39,947 nucleotides of DNA, taken from the NCBI GenBank assembly GCA_024277115.1, contig JAJRVW010000105.1:1-39947 (forward strand). The letters are read 5' to 3'. The stretch's first letter is position 1. Every line of letters begins with the position of its first letter. The notes beneath the pieces were generated by a model, which saw nothing but the letters and a program-made list of their open reading frames with translations, ran no database searches and was not told the DNA's origin. The position numbers were made by a program, and so were the translations under genes. Origin of the DNA: Calditrichota bacterium. GTDB lineage: Bacteria; Calditrichota; Calditrichia; Calditrichales; J004. This document shows positions 7,513 through 13,739 of this stretch, piece by piece.

Positions 7513-7980
7513 ATGAAAAGTTTTGCTCTTTTATTTCTATTTATTATTTCATGTGCTTCTAATAATTTAATGGTCGCAAATGGGGCTAATATTGAAAGTG
7601 AAAAATGGAATGATGGAATTGGCATTTTTTACGATTCATATAAATACCAACTAAATGAATTAAAATTATGGGATAAAGAAATTGTATCACAAAAATCTAA
7701 GACATTACCACCAGGCGGTACTGTTACAGTCCATATTATAAGACAAACAATAGAATCCGCTAATACAAGAAATTTCACTGTTATAGTGATGGAAGAGGGG
7801 AAAGAAGTATTTAGAAAAGTTGGTAAAGATAATTTTCCCAAAGCCTCCTCTGCAACGGCCAACTGGATTAGTTATCTCCCTGTACCTATTCCGAAAAAAT
7901 TAAATCATTCATTTGATGTTTATATAGTTGATGATATTCGTTTAAAAAAATACCATTATAAAATTACTCCTGAAGAGTAG
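7513..7980 (+). CDS. Small lipoprotein encoded behind the repressor
   Basis: I choose ATG 7513 because GTGAGG lies five bases upstream, next to the repressor stop. The N-terminus (MKSFALLFLFIISCASNN) is a lipoprotein signal with Cys at the lipobox. The mature part (about 135 residues) is beta-rich, with no recognised domain. Co-transcribed with the repressor, it would be expressed in the silent state of the element, as lysogenic-conversion or exclusion proteins are. That role is inference; only the lipoprotein signal and the coupling are seen. Confidence 0.7.
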   Translation: MKSFALLFLFIISCASNNLMVANGANIESEKWNDGIGIFYDSYKYQLNELKLWDKEIVSQKSKTLPPGGTVTVHIIRQTIESANTRNFTVIVMEEGKEVFRKVGKDNFPKASSATANWISYLPVPIPKKLNHSFDVYIVDDIRLKKYHYKITPEE

Positions 7981-8002
7981 AAATTATAAAAAATTGGTTG
8001 AT

Positions 8003-8875
8003 TTAATAGGATTTTCTCACAATTTCAATTACTATAGCTACTCCCTTGTCTGTTAAGTTATCTTCTTCATCCAATATCGCGAGATTTCTAAGTTCAATTT
8101 TTTTTCTTGGAGAAATGGTGTCTATTGCGTTTGTAAGTCTACGTTTAATTTGATCTGGTGTACTATTAAAAATATATTTTTTACTAACTTCTTTAGTCAA
8201 GGGGTAAAGAATATTTAAGATTCTGGCATTTATTATTTGGGGTTGGTATCCCGTTTGATTTTCATTATCTAATCTTTCTTGTAAGTACTGAAGCTCATTT
8301 TTAGCGGTCTGTAATTCAAAATCGTTCTCTTTGAGTTTTTTAAAAATAGCTTCTTTTTCTTTTTCTTGTAATTTAGCTTTATTTGCAAGGTCAAGAATTA
8401 TATTATTCTTCTCTTCCTCAACTTTCTGTACCTGTTCTTGTTCTTCTTTAATTTTTTGTTCAGCTTTATTTACATCAAACGGAATGTTTTCAACGGCAGT
8501 CTTTAAGCCTGAATATTCTTCACCAAGATGTTTGAGCTTCTCTCCAAAACCCGCCTCTAATCGTCCAAGAATTTCAGAAACATCCTTGGTAAATCGATAT
8601 GTGTTGTCATAAAAAACATTTGAAGTATCAGTGGCTTTGAGATAGAAAAGAACTGCAAGACTAATAGAAAACATAGCTAAAAACAATGATAGTAGATCTG
8701 AGAAATCAAAAGCAGCAAAGACATTACTTAAATCTAATGTCCACACTTTTATGATAAAGGTGATCGTCAATGATGAAAGTATTCCAACCTTTAACCAATT
8801 GTTTCTAATTGAAATTGTTTCCTTTGTGGTGATTTTAGTAGATATATTCGCTAGTGGAAGTTTATTAATTCGCAT
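8003..8875 (-). CDS. Membrane-anchored coiled-coil protein, 290 aa
   Basis: Two membrane segments (about 28-44 and 60-79) are followed by a long coiled coil (about 110-205, Glu/Lys/Gln-rich) and a C-terminal globular part (212-290) with a possible winged-helix look (LTNAIDTISPRKKIELRNLAILDEED...). No family recognised. AGGAG precedes the start and overlaps the end of a 15-codon ORF. It is antisense to the repressor transcription unit. Such two-TM plus coiled-coil proteins occur among phage-exclusion and defence genes, but here that is only a context guess. Confidence 0.7.
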   Translation of the reverse strand: MRINKLPLANISTKITTKETISIRNNWLKVGILSSLTITFIIKVWTLDLSNVFAAFDFSDLLSLFLAMFSISLAVLFYLKATDTSNVFYDNTYRFTKDVSEILGRLEAGFGEKLKHLGEEYSGLKTAVENIPFDVNKAEQKIKEEQEQVQKVEEEKNNIILDLANKAKLQEKEKEAIFKKLKENDFELQTAKNELQYLQERLDNENQTGYQPQIINARILNILYPLTKEVSKKYIFNSTPDQIKRRLTNAIDTISPRKKIELRNLAILDEEDNLTDKGVAIVIEIVRKSY

Positions 8876-8884
8876 TTTACTCCT

Positions 8885-8932
8885 TTAACAGTCTTGCATT
8901 ACTGTGATGGTTTGAGTTTTTAACTTAGTCAT
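8885..8932 (-). CDS. 15-residue leader ORF with strong Shine-Dalgarno
   Basis: AAGGAG lies six bases before ATG 8930-8932, and the frame encodes MTKLKTQTITVMQDC then TAA. The Shine-Dalgarno of the membrane coiled-coil gene (AGGAG) starts right after that stop. The spacing suggests translational coupling or a leader peptide. Its expression is unproven. Confidence 0.45.
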   Translation of the reverse strand: MTKLKTQTITVMQDC

Positions 8933-8976
8933 ATTGTCTCCTTCCCCCCGTAAATTAAAAGCGTCATTGCAGGCAA

Positions 8977-9004
8977 AATATACACAAAAGAACATTGAAA
9001 ACAA
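8977..9004 (-). promoter_or_regulatory. Possible promoter of the leader ORF / coiled-coil gene
   Basis: Minus strand TTGTTT (8999-9004), 16-bp spacer, TATATT (8977-8982), about 45 bases upstream of the 15-codon ORF. Based only on similarity to sigma-70 elements. Confidence 0.4.
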
Positions 9005-9020
9005 GCAAAACGAGTTGATT

Positions 9021-9048
9021 TTGTTAAACGTTAACAATATTGTATATT
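9021..9048 (+). promoter_or_regulatory. Possible promoter with palindrome upstream of the HNH gene
   Basis: TTGTTA (9021-9026), 16-bp spacer and TATATT (9043-9048) resemble a promoter. TTGTTAA (9021-9027) and TTAACAA (9031-9037) are inverted repeats overlapping the -35 element, so a dimeric regulator may bind here. Confidence 0.45.
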
Positions 9049-9111
9049 GGATTAATTAACTAAAAGAGGGGAAGGATAGTTATGTATAAATAAAACATTG
9101 GGAGCATCATC

Positions 9112-9411
9112 ATGGCTTATATTTATCCATTTAGTACTGCTAACGAAAACACCAAACTTGCTGTTTGGAAAAAAGGAAACATCATTCCCGACAAAGACGG
9201 CAAACATTGGTCACCCTCAGAATGGCGACTTGACTTTTGTGGTAAGCCCATAAAATATACCGAGCATGGAAATACAGACTCGGATGTGGGATGGGAAATA
9301 GACCACAAAACCCCAAGATCAAAGGGTGGCCAAACTATAATCGACAACCTCCAGCCTCTTCAATGGGAAAATAACCGTAGAAAGGGCGACACTTATCCTT
9401 GGTCTTGTTGA
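9112..9411 (+). CDS. HNH endonuclease, 99 aa
   Basis: Small nuclease with a C-terminal HNH motif: GWEIDHKTPRSKGG (about 61-74), TIIDNLQPLQ with the central Asn, and WENNRRKGD with the last metal-site residue. Only the nuclease module and a short N-terminal region are present; there is no DNA-recognition domain. GGGAGC precedes the ATG. It stands alone between divergent accessory genes. It could be a phage packaging-type HNH, a homing-type nuclease or a defence effector; the sequence does not decide. Confidence 0.85.
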   Translation: MAYIYPFSTANENTKLAVWKKGNIIPDKDGKHWSPSEWRLDFCGKPIKYTEHGNTDSDVGWEIDHKTPRSKGGQTIIDNLQPLQWENNRRKGDTYPWSC

Positions 9412-9530
9412 TATGGATTATCGGGTGAAACATCAAAATAGATATATTTTCCAGCTTTAACTGTGTCATAGCCAAACAGTAACATGGAAAGATGATTGCT
9501 GTGTTGTGAGATATTGGTCACAATATTAAT

Positions 9531-9551
9531 TAACTTAAATAACGTAAGTTA
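9531..9551. repeat. Short inverted repeat upstream of the antitoxin gene
   Basis: TAACTTA (9531-9537) and TAAGTTA (9545-9551) flank a 7-base spacer. It is the most regular element in the 254-base stretch 9412-9665, which has no gene. Possibly the autoregulatory operator of the toxin-antitoxin pair. Confidence 0.35.
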
Positions 9552-9665
9552 TTATCTGAAACTATTCATTTTCATTCACTTTCTTATCAAAAGCTCGGTT
9601 TTATCCGATAACTTCTTAAATGAATTTTGGTACGGGGCAAATTTAATTAAACTTTATATTCTTTT

Positions 9666-10265
9666 ATGAAAAGAGATCAAGATAAACTTGACCGCGTTGC
9701 GTGTTCAATTGTAGATCGTCTTGGCAGCGTTGGTGTTTTTCATCTCAATAAACTTACCTTCCTTTTTGAGTATTTCTATATCAAAAACTTTGGGGTGCGG
9801 TATACTAGAGAAGTGTTTACCAAACTTCCACACGGCCCGGTTATAGCCAATTATAAAACTCATATAAAATCCCTTCATACAAGCGCCTTTATTAATATAG
9901 ATATCAATTTATTAATGAAAAAAAGGGACTTAGACGATGACTTTGAATATGTGTCCTTAAACATCACCCCAAATGAAAGTATCAAAAGTTGTTTATTAGA
10001 AGATTCCCATGCTTCGTCATTGTTAGATCAAATTTTACACAAATACAGCTGGCTTCCTGGTCCTAAGTTAGAAAAAACTGTATACAAAACACCACCTGTG
10101 ATGGAATATTTAAGAAGGGTTGAAATGGGATATAAAAAGGAAACAGGTAGCTATATATTAACAGATTGTTTAAAAATGAATACAGTGAAAGCCAATGTTG
10201 ATCCTGGCATGAAACTATACTTGGAACATATAAAAAACATCCTGATTATAAACCTGAAGAAATGA
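9666..10265 (+). CDS. Panacea (SocA-like, DUF4065) antitoxin, PanA-type
   Basis: Panacea-domain proteins neutralise diverse toxins encoded beside them. The family pattern is visible at about 10-75: DRVACSIVDRLGSVGVFHLN, KLTFLFEYFYIKNFG, and the diagnostic HGPVI. The zero-frame product is 199 aa and stops at 10265. A -1 shift at A_AAA_AAC (10232-10238) would instead give LEHIKKHPDYKPEEMNKAAE and run on to TAA 10316-10318, overlapping the toxin ATG by one base. The extended version looks like the original end of the protein. A lost A in a homopolymer (mutation or sequencing error) explains it equally well. Confidence 0.8.
   Translation: MKRDQDKLDRVACSIVDRLGSVGVFHLNKLTFLFEYFYIKNFGVRYTREVFTKLPHGPVIANYKTHIKSLHTSAFINIDINLLMKKRDLDDDFEYVSLNITPNESIKSCLLEDSHASSLLDQILHKYSWLPGPKLEKTVYKTPPVMEYLRRVEMGYKKETGSYILTDCLKMNTVKANVDPGMKLYLEHIKNILIINLKK
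10232..10238 (+). other. A_AAA_AAC heptamer at the antitoxin frame break
   Basis: In the antitoxin frame the bases fall as A|AAA|AAC, the X_XXY_YYZ form of -1 slippery sites. Slippage gives Lys-Lys-His-Pro and an open frame of 26 more codons ending exactly on the toxin start. Whether it works in vivo is unknown. Confidence 0.5.
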
Positions 10266-10317
10266 ATAAAGCTGCAGAAGAGCTTTCATATTTAGAAGAA
10301 TATAGACCTGCGTACTA

Positions 10318-10733
10318 ATGAATCTAAAAGAAGTTTATCTTATGACACACGCACCATCTCCAGGTGAATTATGGCTAATTCAAGACAACAAAATTGTTAT
10401 GGACGATGCTAAAAAAAAGATAAACGATACAGACCTGCTATTGTTCTTTTTAATAGTGACTTACCAAATAGACAAACTTACAATATTATACCATGCAGTG
10501 CTTCAGTTGAGTTCGGTAAATTACACATTCCCGTTAAATCTGGCTTAATAAAAATCAGAGATGATTACAAGCCTTCTGCAAAGTCGTGCGCAATTATTCA
10601 TTTGTATCAACCTGTGAGATTAGATTGTTTTCATAAAAAAGTAGCAAATCTTGACTATTCTTTTTATAGAGCATTAATTATTTCACTTTGCCATGAGTTA
10701 ATTGGTTCACCTCAATTCGATGTTGAAGTTTAG
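10318..10733 (+). pseudogene. MazF/PemK-like toxin, reading frame broken by a -1 shift
   Basis: Probable toxin partner of the Panacea antitoxin; MazF/PemK enzymes cleave mRNA. The first part reads MTHAPSPGELWLIQDNKIVM, matching the PxxGxIW start of the family. The zero frame then runs out of homology and stops at 10548. In the -1 frame the family continues: KRYRPAIVLFNSD, YNIIPCSASVEFG, SCAIIHLYQPVRLD, up to TAG 10731-10733. The break lies on an eight-A run (10411-10418) containing A_AAA_AAG. The start codon overlaps the antitoxin's extended stop. Either a programmed frameshift, an inactivating deletion, or a sequencing error. Confidence 0.7.
10413..10419 (+). other. A_AAA_AAG dnaX-type slippery heptamer in the toxin gene
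   Basis: Positions 10413-10419 read A|AAA|AAG in the toxin's starting frame, the heptamer used for efficient -1 frameshifting in E. coli dnaX and many IS elements. Slipping back one base moves into the frame that carries the rest of the MazF/PemK homology. No strong downstream pseudoknot was recognised by eye. Confidence 0.5.
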
Positions 10734-10809
10734 ATCAGTATTTTTACACTACTAAAAACCTTCCCTTTTTTTACATTTAGATAAAGTTAATCAGTTCAAG
10801 GAGGAACAA

Positions 10810-11575
10810 ATGAAAAGCTTTATCGCATATCTGGGTGGAAAATCCAACCTTACAAAAAAAATAATCCCCTTAATTCCAAAACATACCTGTTACTGTGAAG
10901 TCTTTGCAGGCGCCGCCTGGCTCCTGTTCAAAAAGGAACCATCCCAGGTAGAAATAATAAATGATATTAATACAGATTTAGTAACATTATATAGAGTGGT
11001 CAAGAACCACCTGGAGGAATTTATTCGCTACTTAAAGTGGATACTCGTTGCCAGGGACCAGTTCGAAGTTTTCAAAAACACCGATCCTAATACACTAACA
11101 GACATCCAAGCGGGCCGTTCGTTTTTATTATTTGCTTAAAACTGGTTATGGAGGCAAAGTAACAGAACACTATTTTACCATCTCTACAGTCCGTAAATCA
11201 TCGTTCAATCTGCTCCGCATCGAGGAAGAATTATCAGCTGCACATCTTCGCTTGGCAAATGTCTTTGTAGATAACCAGCTCTACGAAAAGTTCGTTCTAA
11301 AACATGATCGGCCGCATACATTTTTTTATCTCGATCCACCATATTTCGGTTGCGAAAATTATTACGGCAAAGGAATATTTAACAGAGATGACTTTGCAAA
11401 AATGAACACTCTTCTTGCTTCAATCCAGGGAAAGTTTATTTTATCCATAAATGATGTACCGGAAATTCGTGAGGTGTTTAAAGAGTTTACTTTCCATAAA
11501 GTTGAAACCAGATATAACATCCAGGGGCGTTCAATTAACCATCGTGCAAAAGAGTTACTCATCACTAATTATTAA
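10810..11575 (+). pseudogene. dam: Dam-type DNA adenine-N6 methylase, frameshifted
   Basis: S-adenosylmethionine-dependent adenine methyltransferase of the D12/Dam class. The first frame (10810-11139) holds the SAM-binding start FIAYLGGKSNLTKKIIPLI, CEVFAGAAW and INDINTDLV. The second frame (to 11575) holds KTGYGGK, the catalytic FYLDPPYFG and INHRAKELLI. The frames join at a five-T run near 11120-11124; dropping one T restores GRSFYYLLKTGYGG and one 254-aa protein. The Shine-Dalgarno AAGGAGG is excellent. As read, the SAM and DPPY motifs are on separate peptides, so it is probably inactive. No restriction partner is adjacent; it may be an orphan from the mobile element. Confidence 0.85.
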
Positions 11576-11650
11576 TTTGACTCTGCATAAAAGTTTTTGA
11601 TTGGGTATCCCTTTTCTGGTAAATTCCTGTAAGTTTTTTGGTAGGTTTTA

Positions 11651-11716
11651 TTACACCATAGCCCGGTTATTGTGTTTTATAGGGTAGGTTATGGTGTTTG
11701 TTTTTATTATTAGAAG
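11651..11716 (+). terminator. Probable terminator after the methylase gene
   Basis: ACACCATA and TATGGTGT form an 8-bp stem, extended by CCC/GGG inside, and are followed by the T-rich TTTGTTTTTATT. It sits about 80 bases beyond the methylase stop. The loop is long (about 27 bases), so termination is plausible but not certain. Confidence 0.5.
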
Positions 11717-11792
11717 GCTTTGTATAACCTCCAAGAACTATCACTCTCCACAAGTAGGGTTAGCTATGCAAAGCCTCCTATTAATTTTATTT
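11711..11792. repeat. Imperfect long inverted repeat around AAGGCTTTG / CAAAGCC
   Basis: GAAGGCTTTGTATAACC near 11713 is mirrored by GGTTAGCTATGCAAAGCC ending near 11787, allowing a bulged stem around about 40 bases. It lies at the boundary between accessory genes and the next locus. Could be a remnant of a mobile element end. Confidence 0.4.
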
Positions 11793-11822
11793 ACACGCCT
11801 TAAAAAAGGGTTAATGAGACCG

Positions 11823-12278
11823 TTATACAGCGCTCCGAAATATTTCATACACTTTTTCCACATTATCCGCTTGTCTTACAATTTTCATAAAAATGGAATC
11901 ACAAAGCAGTTCCTTCATATCGGCAACGGCCGTTTGCAATTTCTCTGCATAATTTAAAGGCGCGATAATCAAAACAGCCAGGTCTATCGGTTCCCTTTTT
12001 TTTGAATAATAACCGATACCTTCTTCAAATCGTCCTATAATAATTAAGGGTTCCAGCACACCCCGGGAAGCAGCTTCAAAAGTAACACCACAACAATTTC
12101 GATGTTTTGCCCTCACTATTTCATTTTCAAAAACCGCATCTGCAACTTGGTCTAAATCAGTTACTTTTGGGGAATTTGATGCCCGCTCAAGTAAAATCCG
12201 TATAACCTCCAGTTCTGATTCTGCTTTTTGGTTAATGTAGAAATTTTCTTTTTTTAGCCAACCATAAATATACTTCAC
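11823..12278 (-). CDS. PTS EIIA-type (mannitol/fructose, EIIA-2) domain protein without the active His
   Basis: The fold pattern of PTS EIIA-2 / nitrogen-PTS proteins is visible over 151 residues: a first helix with KAESELEVIRILLERA, then GVTFEAASRGVLEPLIIIGR matching the canonical GIAIPHxRxxxVxxPxxAIGR, and a final helix DSIFMKIVRQADNVEKVYEIF. The phosphorylated histidine of the family (IPH) is replaced by Glu (TFE, residue 68), so phosphotransfer is not expected. A sensor or regulatory role is likely. Start is GTG 12278. It follows the zinc-ribbon gene in the same orientation by about 70 bases. Confidence 0.7.
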   Translation of the reverse strand: MKYIYGWLKKENFYINQKAESELEVIRILLERASNSPKVTDLDQVADAVFENEIVRAKHRNCCGVTFEAASRGVLEPLIIIGRFEEGIGYYSKKREPIDLAVLIIAPLNYAEKLQTAVADMKELLCDSIFMKIVRQADNVEKVYEIFRSAV

Positions 12279-12347
12279 ATTTGCCCGCTTATAAAAAGTT
12301 TAAAATATCAGCCTGCTATTTCAAAGGGAACTCGCTAAAACAAAAAT

Positions 12348-12536
12348 TCAGGCCTGTTCATTTTTTTTAAGAAATAGTTTATGATGCTCCGAGCCCTCCC
12401 TTAATAATTTAGCATTACAATTGGGGCATCGTTCCTGCTGGCAGGGAACCCCGTTTTTATGTTCTGCCCTAAAATCGCATTTTGGGCAAAGGCAAAAACC
12501 ACCGCCGCCCATATTGTGTCTGTTATTTTGTGACAT
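12348..12536 (-). CDS. Zinc-ribbon / rubredoxin-like small protein, 62 aa
   Basis: I choose ATG 12536 (MSQNNRHNMGGGG) because CGAGG lies upstream; a longer frame to 12566 lacks one. Two Cys pairs, CLCPKC and CQQERCPNC, form a four-Cys metal site. The Gly-rich N-terminus and this Cys pattern occur in small proteins encoded beside NifX-like proteins and DUF134 regulators. It probably binds Zn or Fe. Its function is unknown. Confidence 0.75.
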   Translation of the reverse strand: MSQNNRHNMGGGGFCLCPKCDFRAEHKNGVPCQQERCPNCNAKLLREGSEHHKLFLKKNEQA

Positions 12537-12566
12537 TTTTTTACCTCGTTTTTTTTGTAAACACAA

Positions 12567-12769
12567 TCAATGTTCACACCCCTTTTAAGGATGGTCTTCA
12601 AGTTTATTTTCCAAATAGAGATGCACCGCCTGAAGCACATCATTTTCTTCAACAATAAAGGGTTGGATATCCGCACTTTTCAGGTCATCATAAATGCGGC
12701 CCGGAGCCTTCCATGCCCAAAATGTGCCGAAATGGATATTCCATCATTTGATGCAATTGCAATTTTCAT
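12567..12769 (-). pseudogene. NifX/NafY-type (dinitrogenase FeMo-cofactor) domain protein, collapsed
   Basis: The family binds or carries metal clusters, and its small members are typically next to DUF134 regulators. From ATG 12767-12769 the frame reads MKIAIASNDGISISAHFGHG, the classic N-terminus. Shifting frame within the next codons gives GRIYDDLKSADIQPFIVEEN then DVLQAVHLYLENKLEDHP, the classic C-terminus. The central 50 or so residues, including the usual His-rich stretch, are missing at the junction. A TAA at 12585-12587 precedes a residual KRGCEH. An internal deletion with frameshift therefore destroyed the gene. Confidence 0.75.
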
Positions 12770-12785
12770 TATTAACTCCAAAAAT

Positions 12786-13223
12786 TTATTTTTTATCTTT
12801 CATTTGCTGCTCAATAAAAGGCTCTGCGAGATTGTTTACATTTTCCGAACCACACTCCCCGCACGGCGCTGTTTTTGTTTTGACCGGCTGCTGTACTTTT
12901 TCACCACAATCCTGACAATGGTGAATAGAATGGGCCAATTCAATATTACCGCCAACAATTACCAACTCCATGCCATCGATTATGGCCTGGGCTATGCGCT
13001 GCCGTGCTTTCTTGATCAAACGTGTAAACGTTGGCCGCGATACGTGCATTTTTTCCGCTGCCTCCTGATGCTCCAATCCCAAATAATCTGCCAGGCGGAT
13101 TGCTTCAAATTCATCGATACTTAACTCTGTTTTTTTTAGAAATTTTCGCTGGACACCACTAGGCTTAAAATTAGTAAAAAGAGGTGGCTGGCTTACTTTA
13201 CGCGTGCGATATGGTTTTTTCAA
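12786..13223 (-). CDS. DUF134 (UPF0251) DNA-binding regulator with zinc ribbon
   Basis: Predicted transcription regulator. Residues 35-95 hold a sigma-region-4-like HTH (LSIDEFEAIRLADYLGLEHQ then EAAEKMHVSRPTFTRLIKKA). The C-terminus carries two CxxC pairs (CQDCGE and CGECGS), a zinc or iron ribbon that may sense metal. Start is TTG 13221-13223 with GGAG five bases upstream; no in-frame ATG fits. Its promoter carries two copies of one palindrome, which suggests autoregulation. The downstream genes are the collapsed NifX-like gene, the zinc ribbon and the EIIA-like protein. Confidence 0.88.
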   Translation of the reverse strand: MKKPYRTRKVSQPPLFTNFKPSGVQRKFLKKTELSIDEFEAIRLADYLGLEHQEAAEKMHVSRPTFTRLIKKARQRIAQAIIDGMELVIVGGNIELAHSIHHCQDCGEKVQQPVKTKTAPCGECGSENVNNLAEPFIEQQMKDKK

Positions 13224-13236
13224 TTCTACTCCATAA

Positions 13237-13250
13237 TGAACTTATGTTCA
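13237..13250. promoter_or_regulatory. Operator copy 1 of the DUF134 gene
   Basis: TGAACTTATGTTCA is a palindrome (TGAAC/GTTCA) located just downstream of the predicted transcription start and 14 bases before the TTG start codon. The second copy is its exact reverse complement, 32 bp away centre to centre, about three helical turns. Confidence 0.7.
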
Positions 13251-13261
13251 ATTGATGGAAA

Positions 13262-13290
13262 AATATAATGAACATAAGTTCATTTATCAA
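13262..13290 (-). promoter_or_regulatory. DUF134 promoter with operator copy 2 in its spacer
   Basis: Minus strand: TTGATA (13285-13290), 17-bp spacer, TATATT (13262-13267). The spacer contains TGAACTTATGTTCA (plus-strand 13269-13282), so a dimer bound here would exclude RNA polymerase. The transcription start would be near 13255, between the two operator copies. Confidence 0.7.
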
Positions 13291-13739
13291 ATAAAACAAA
13301 CAACTTTTTTTTAATTGAACCAGATACAAACGAGGAGAGAAATAGCAAGATCATGATACCCTGATAAATAAAAACCAGAATGGAAGAAATCTCCCCAGAG
13401 GTTTTGATTTTTCCGGCTTAACTTCAGGTTATATACCTATCACTCGCAGGCTGGGAAATTTAACCAAATTAAAAAAATGCTGCTTGTGAAATAGTGTAAT
13501 GATAATTCAAAATAAGTAAGGCCGGTTCAGAATTCGCTCCGTGTATATACTTAGACAAAAAGAAGACCCATTATAAAAGAGGCTGGGAAACTGGGTTCTT
13601 TTATTTAAATTTTGCACCAATATTCGTCTTATTAAAACTCACGATAAACAGAAATAATTAATCATTTTTGATTAGATTTTTTGTAAATTTGAACGAGAGT
13701 GTAATCAATAAAATTTACTTATAAAAAGTATGGACTAAA
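13291..13739. other. Intergenic region upstream of ackA
   Basis: No convincing gene. The only regular structure is AAAAGAA-G-ACCCA near 13557-13569 pairing with TGGGTTCTTTT near 13592-13602, followed by TTATTTAAATTTT, a possible rightward terminator of an unknown transcript. The last 60 bases are AT-rich and must contain the ackA promoter, which I could not assign with confidence. Confidence 0.4.

Noticed and set aside
11711-11792. Integron attC-like site (AAC ... GTT cores)
   Set aside because: The core sequences do not fit RYYYAAC/GTTRRRY, and no integrase is present; treated as a simple inverted repeat.
12570-13124. 184-codon rightward open frame
   Set aside because: Antisense to the DUF134 gene and NifX-like relic, with no ribosome site or recognisable domain.
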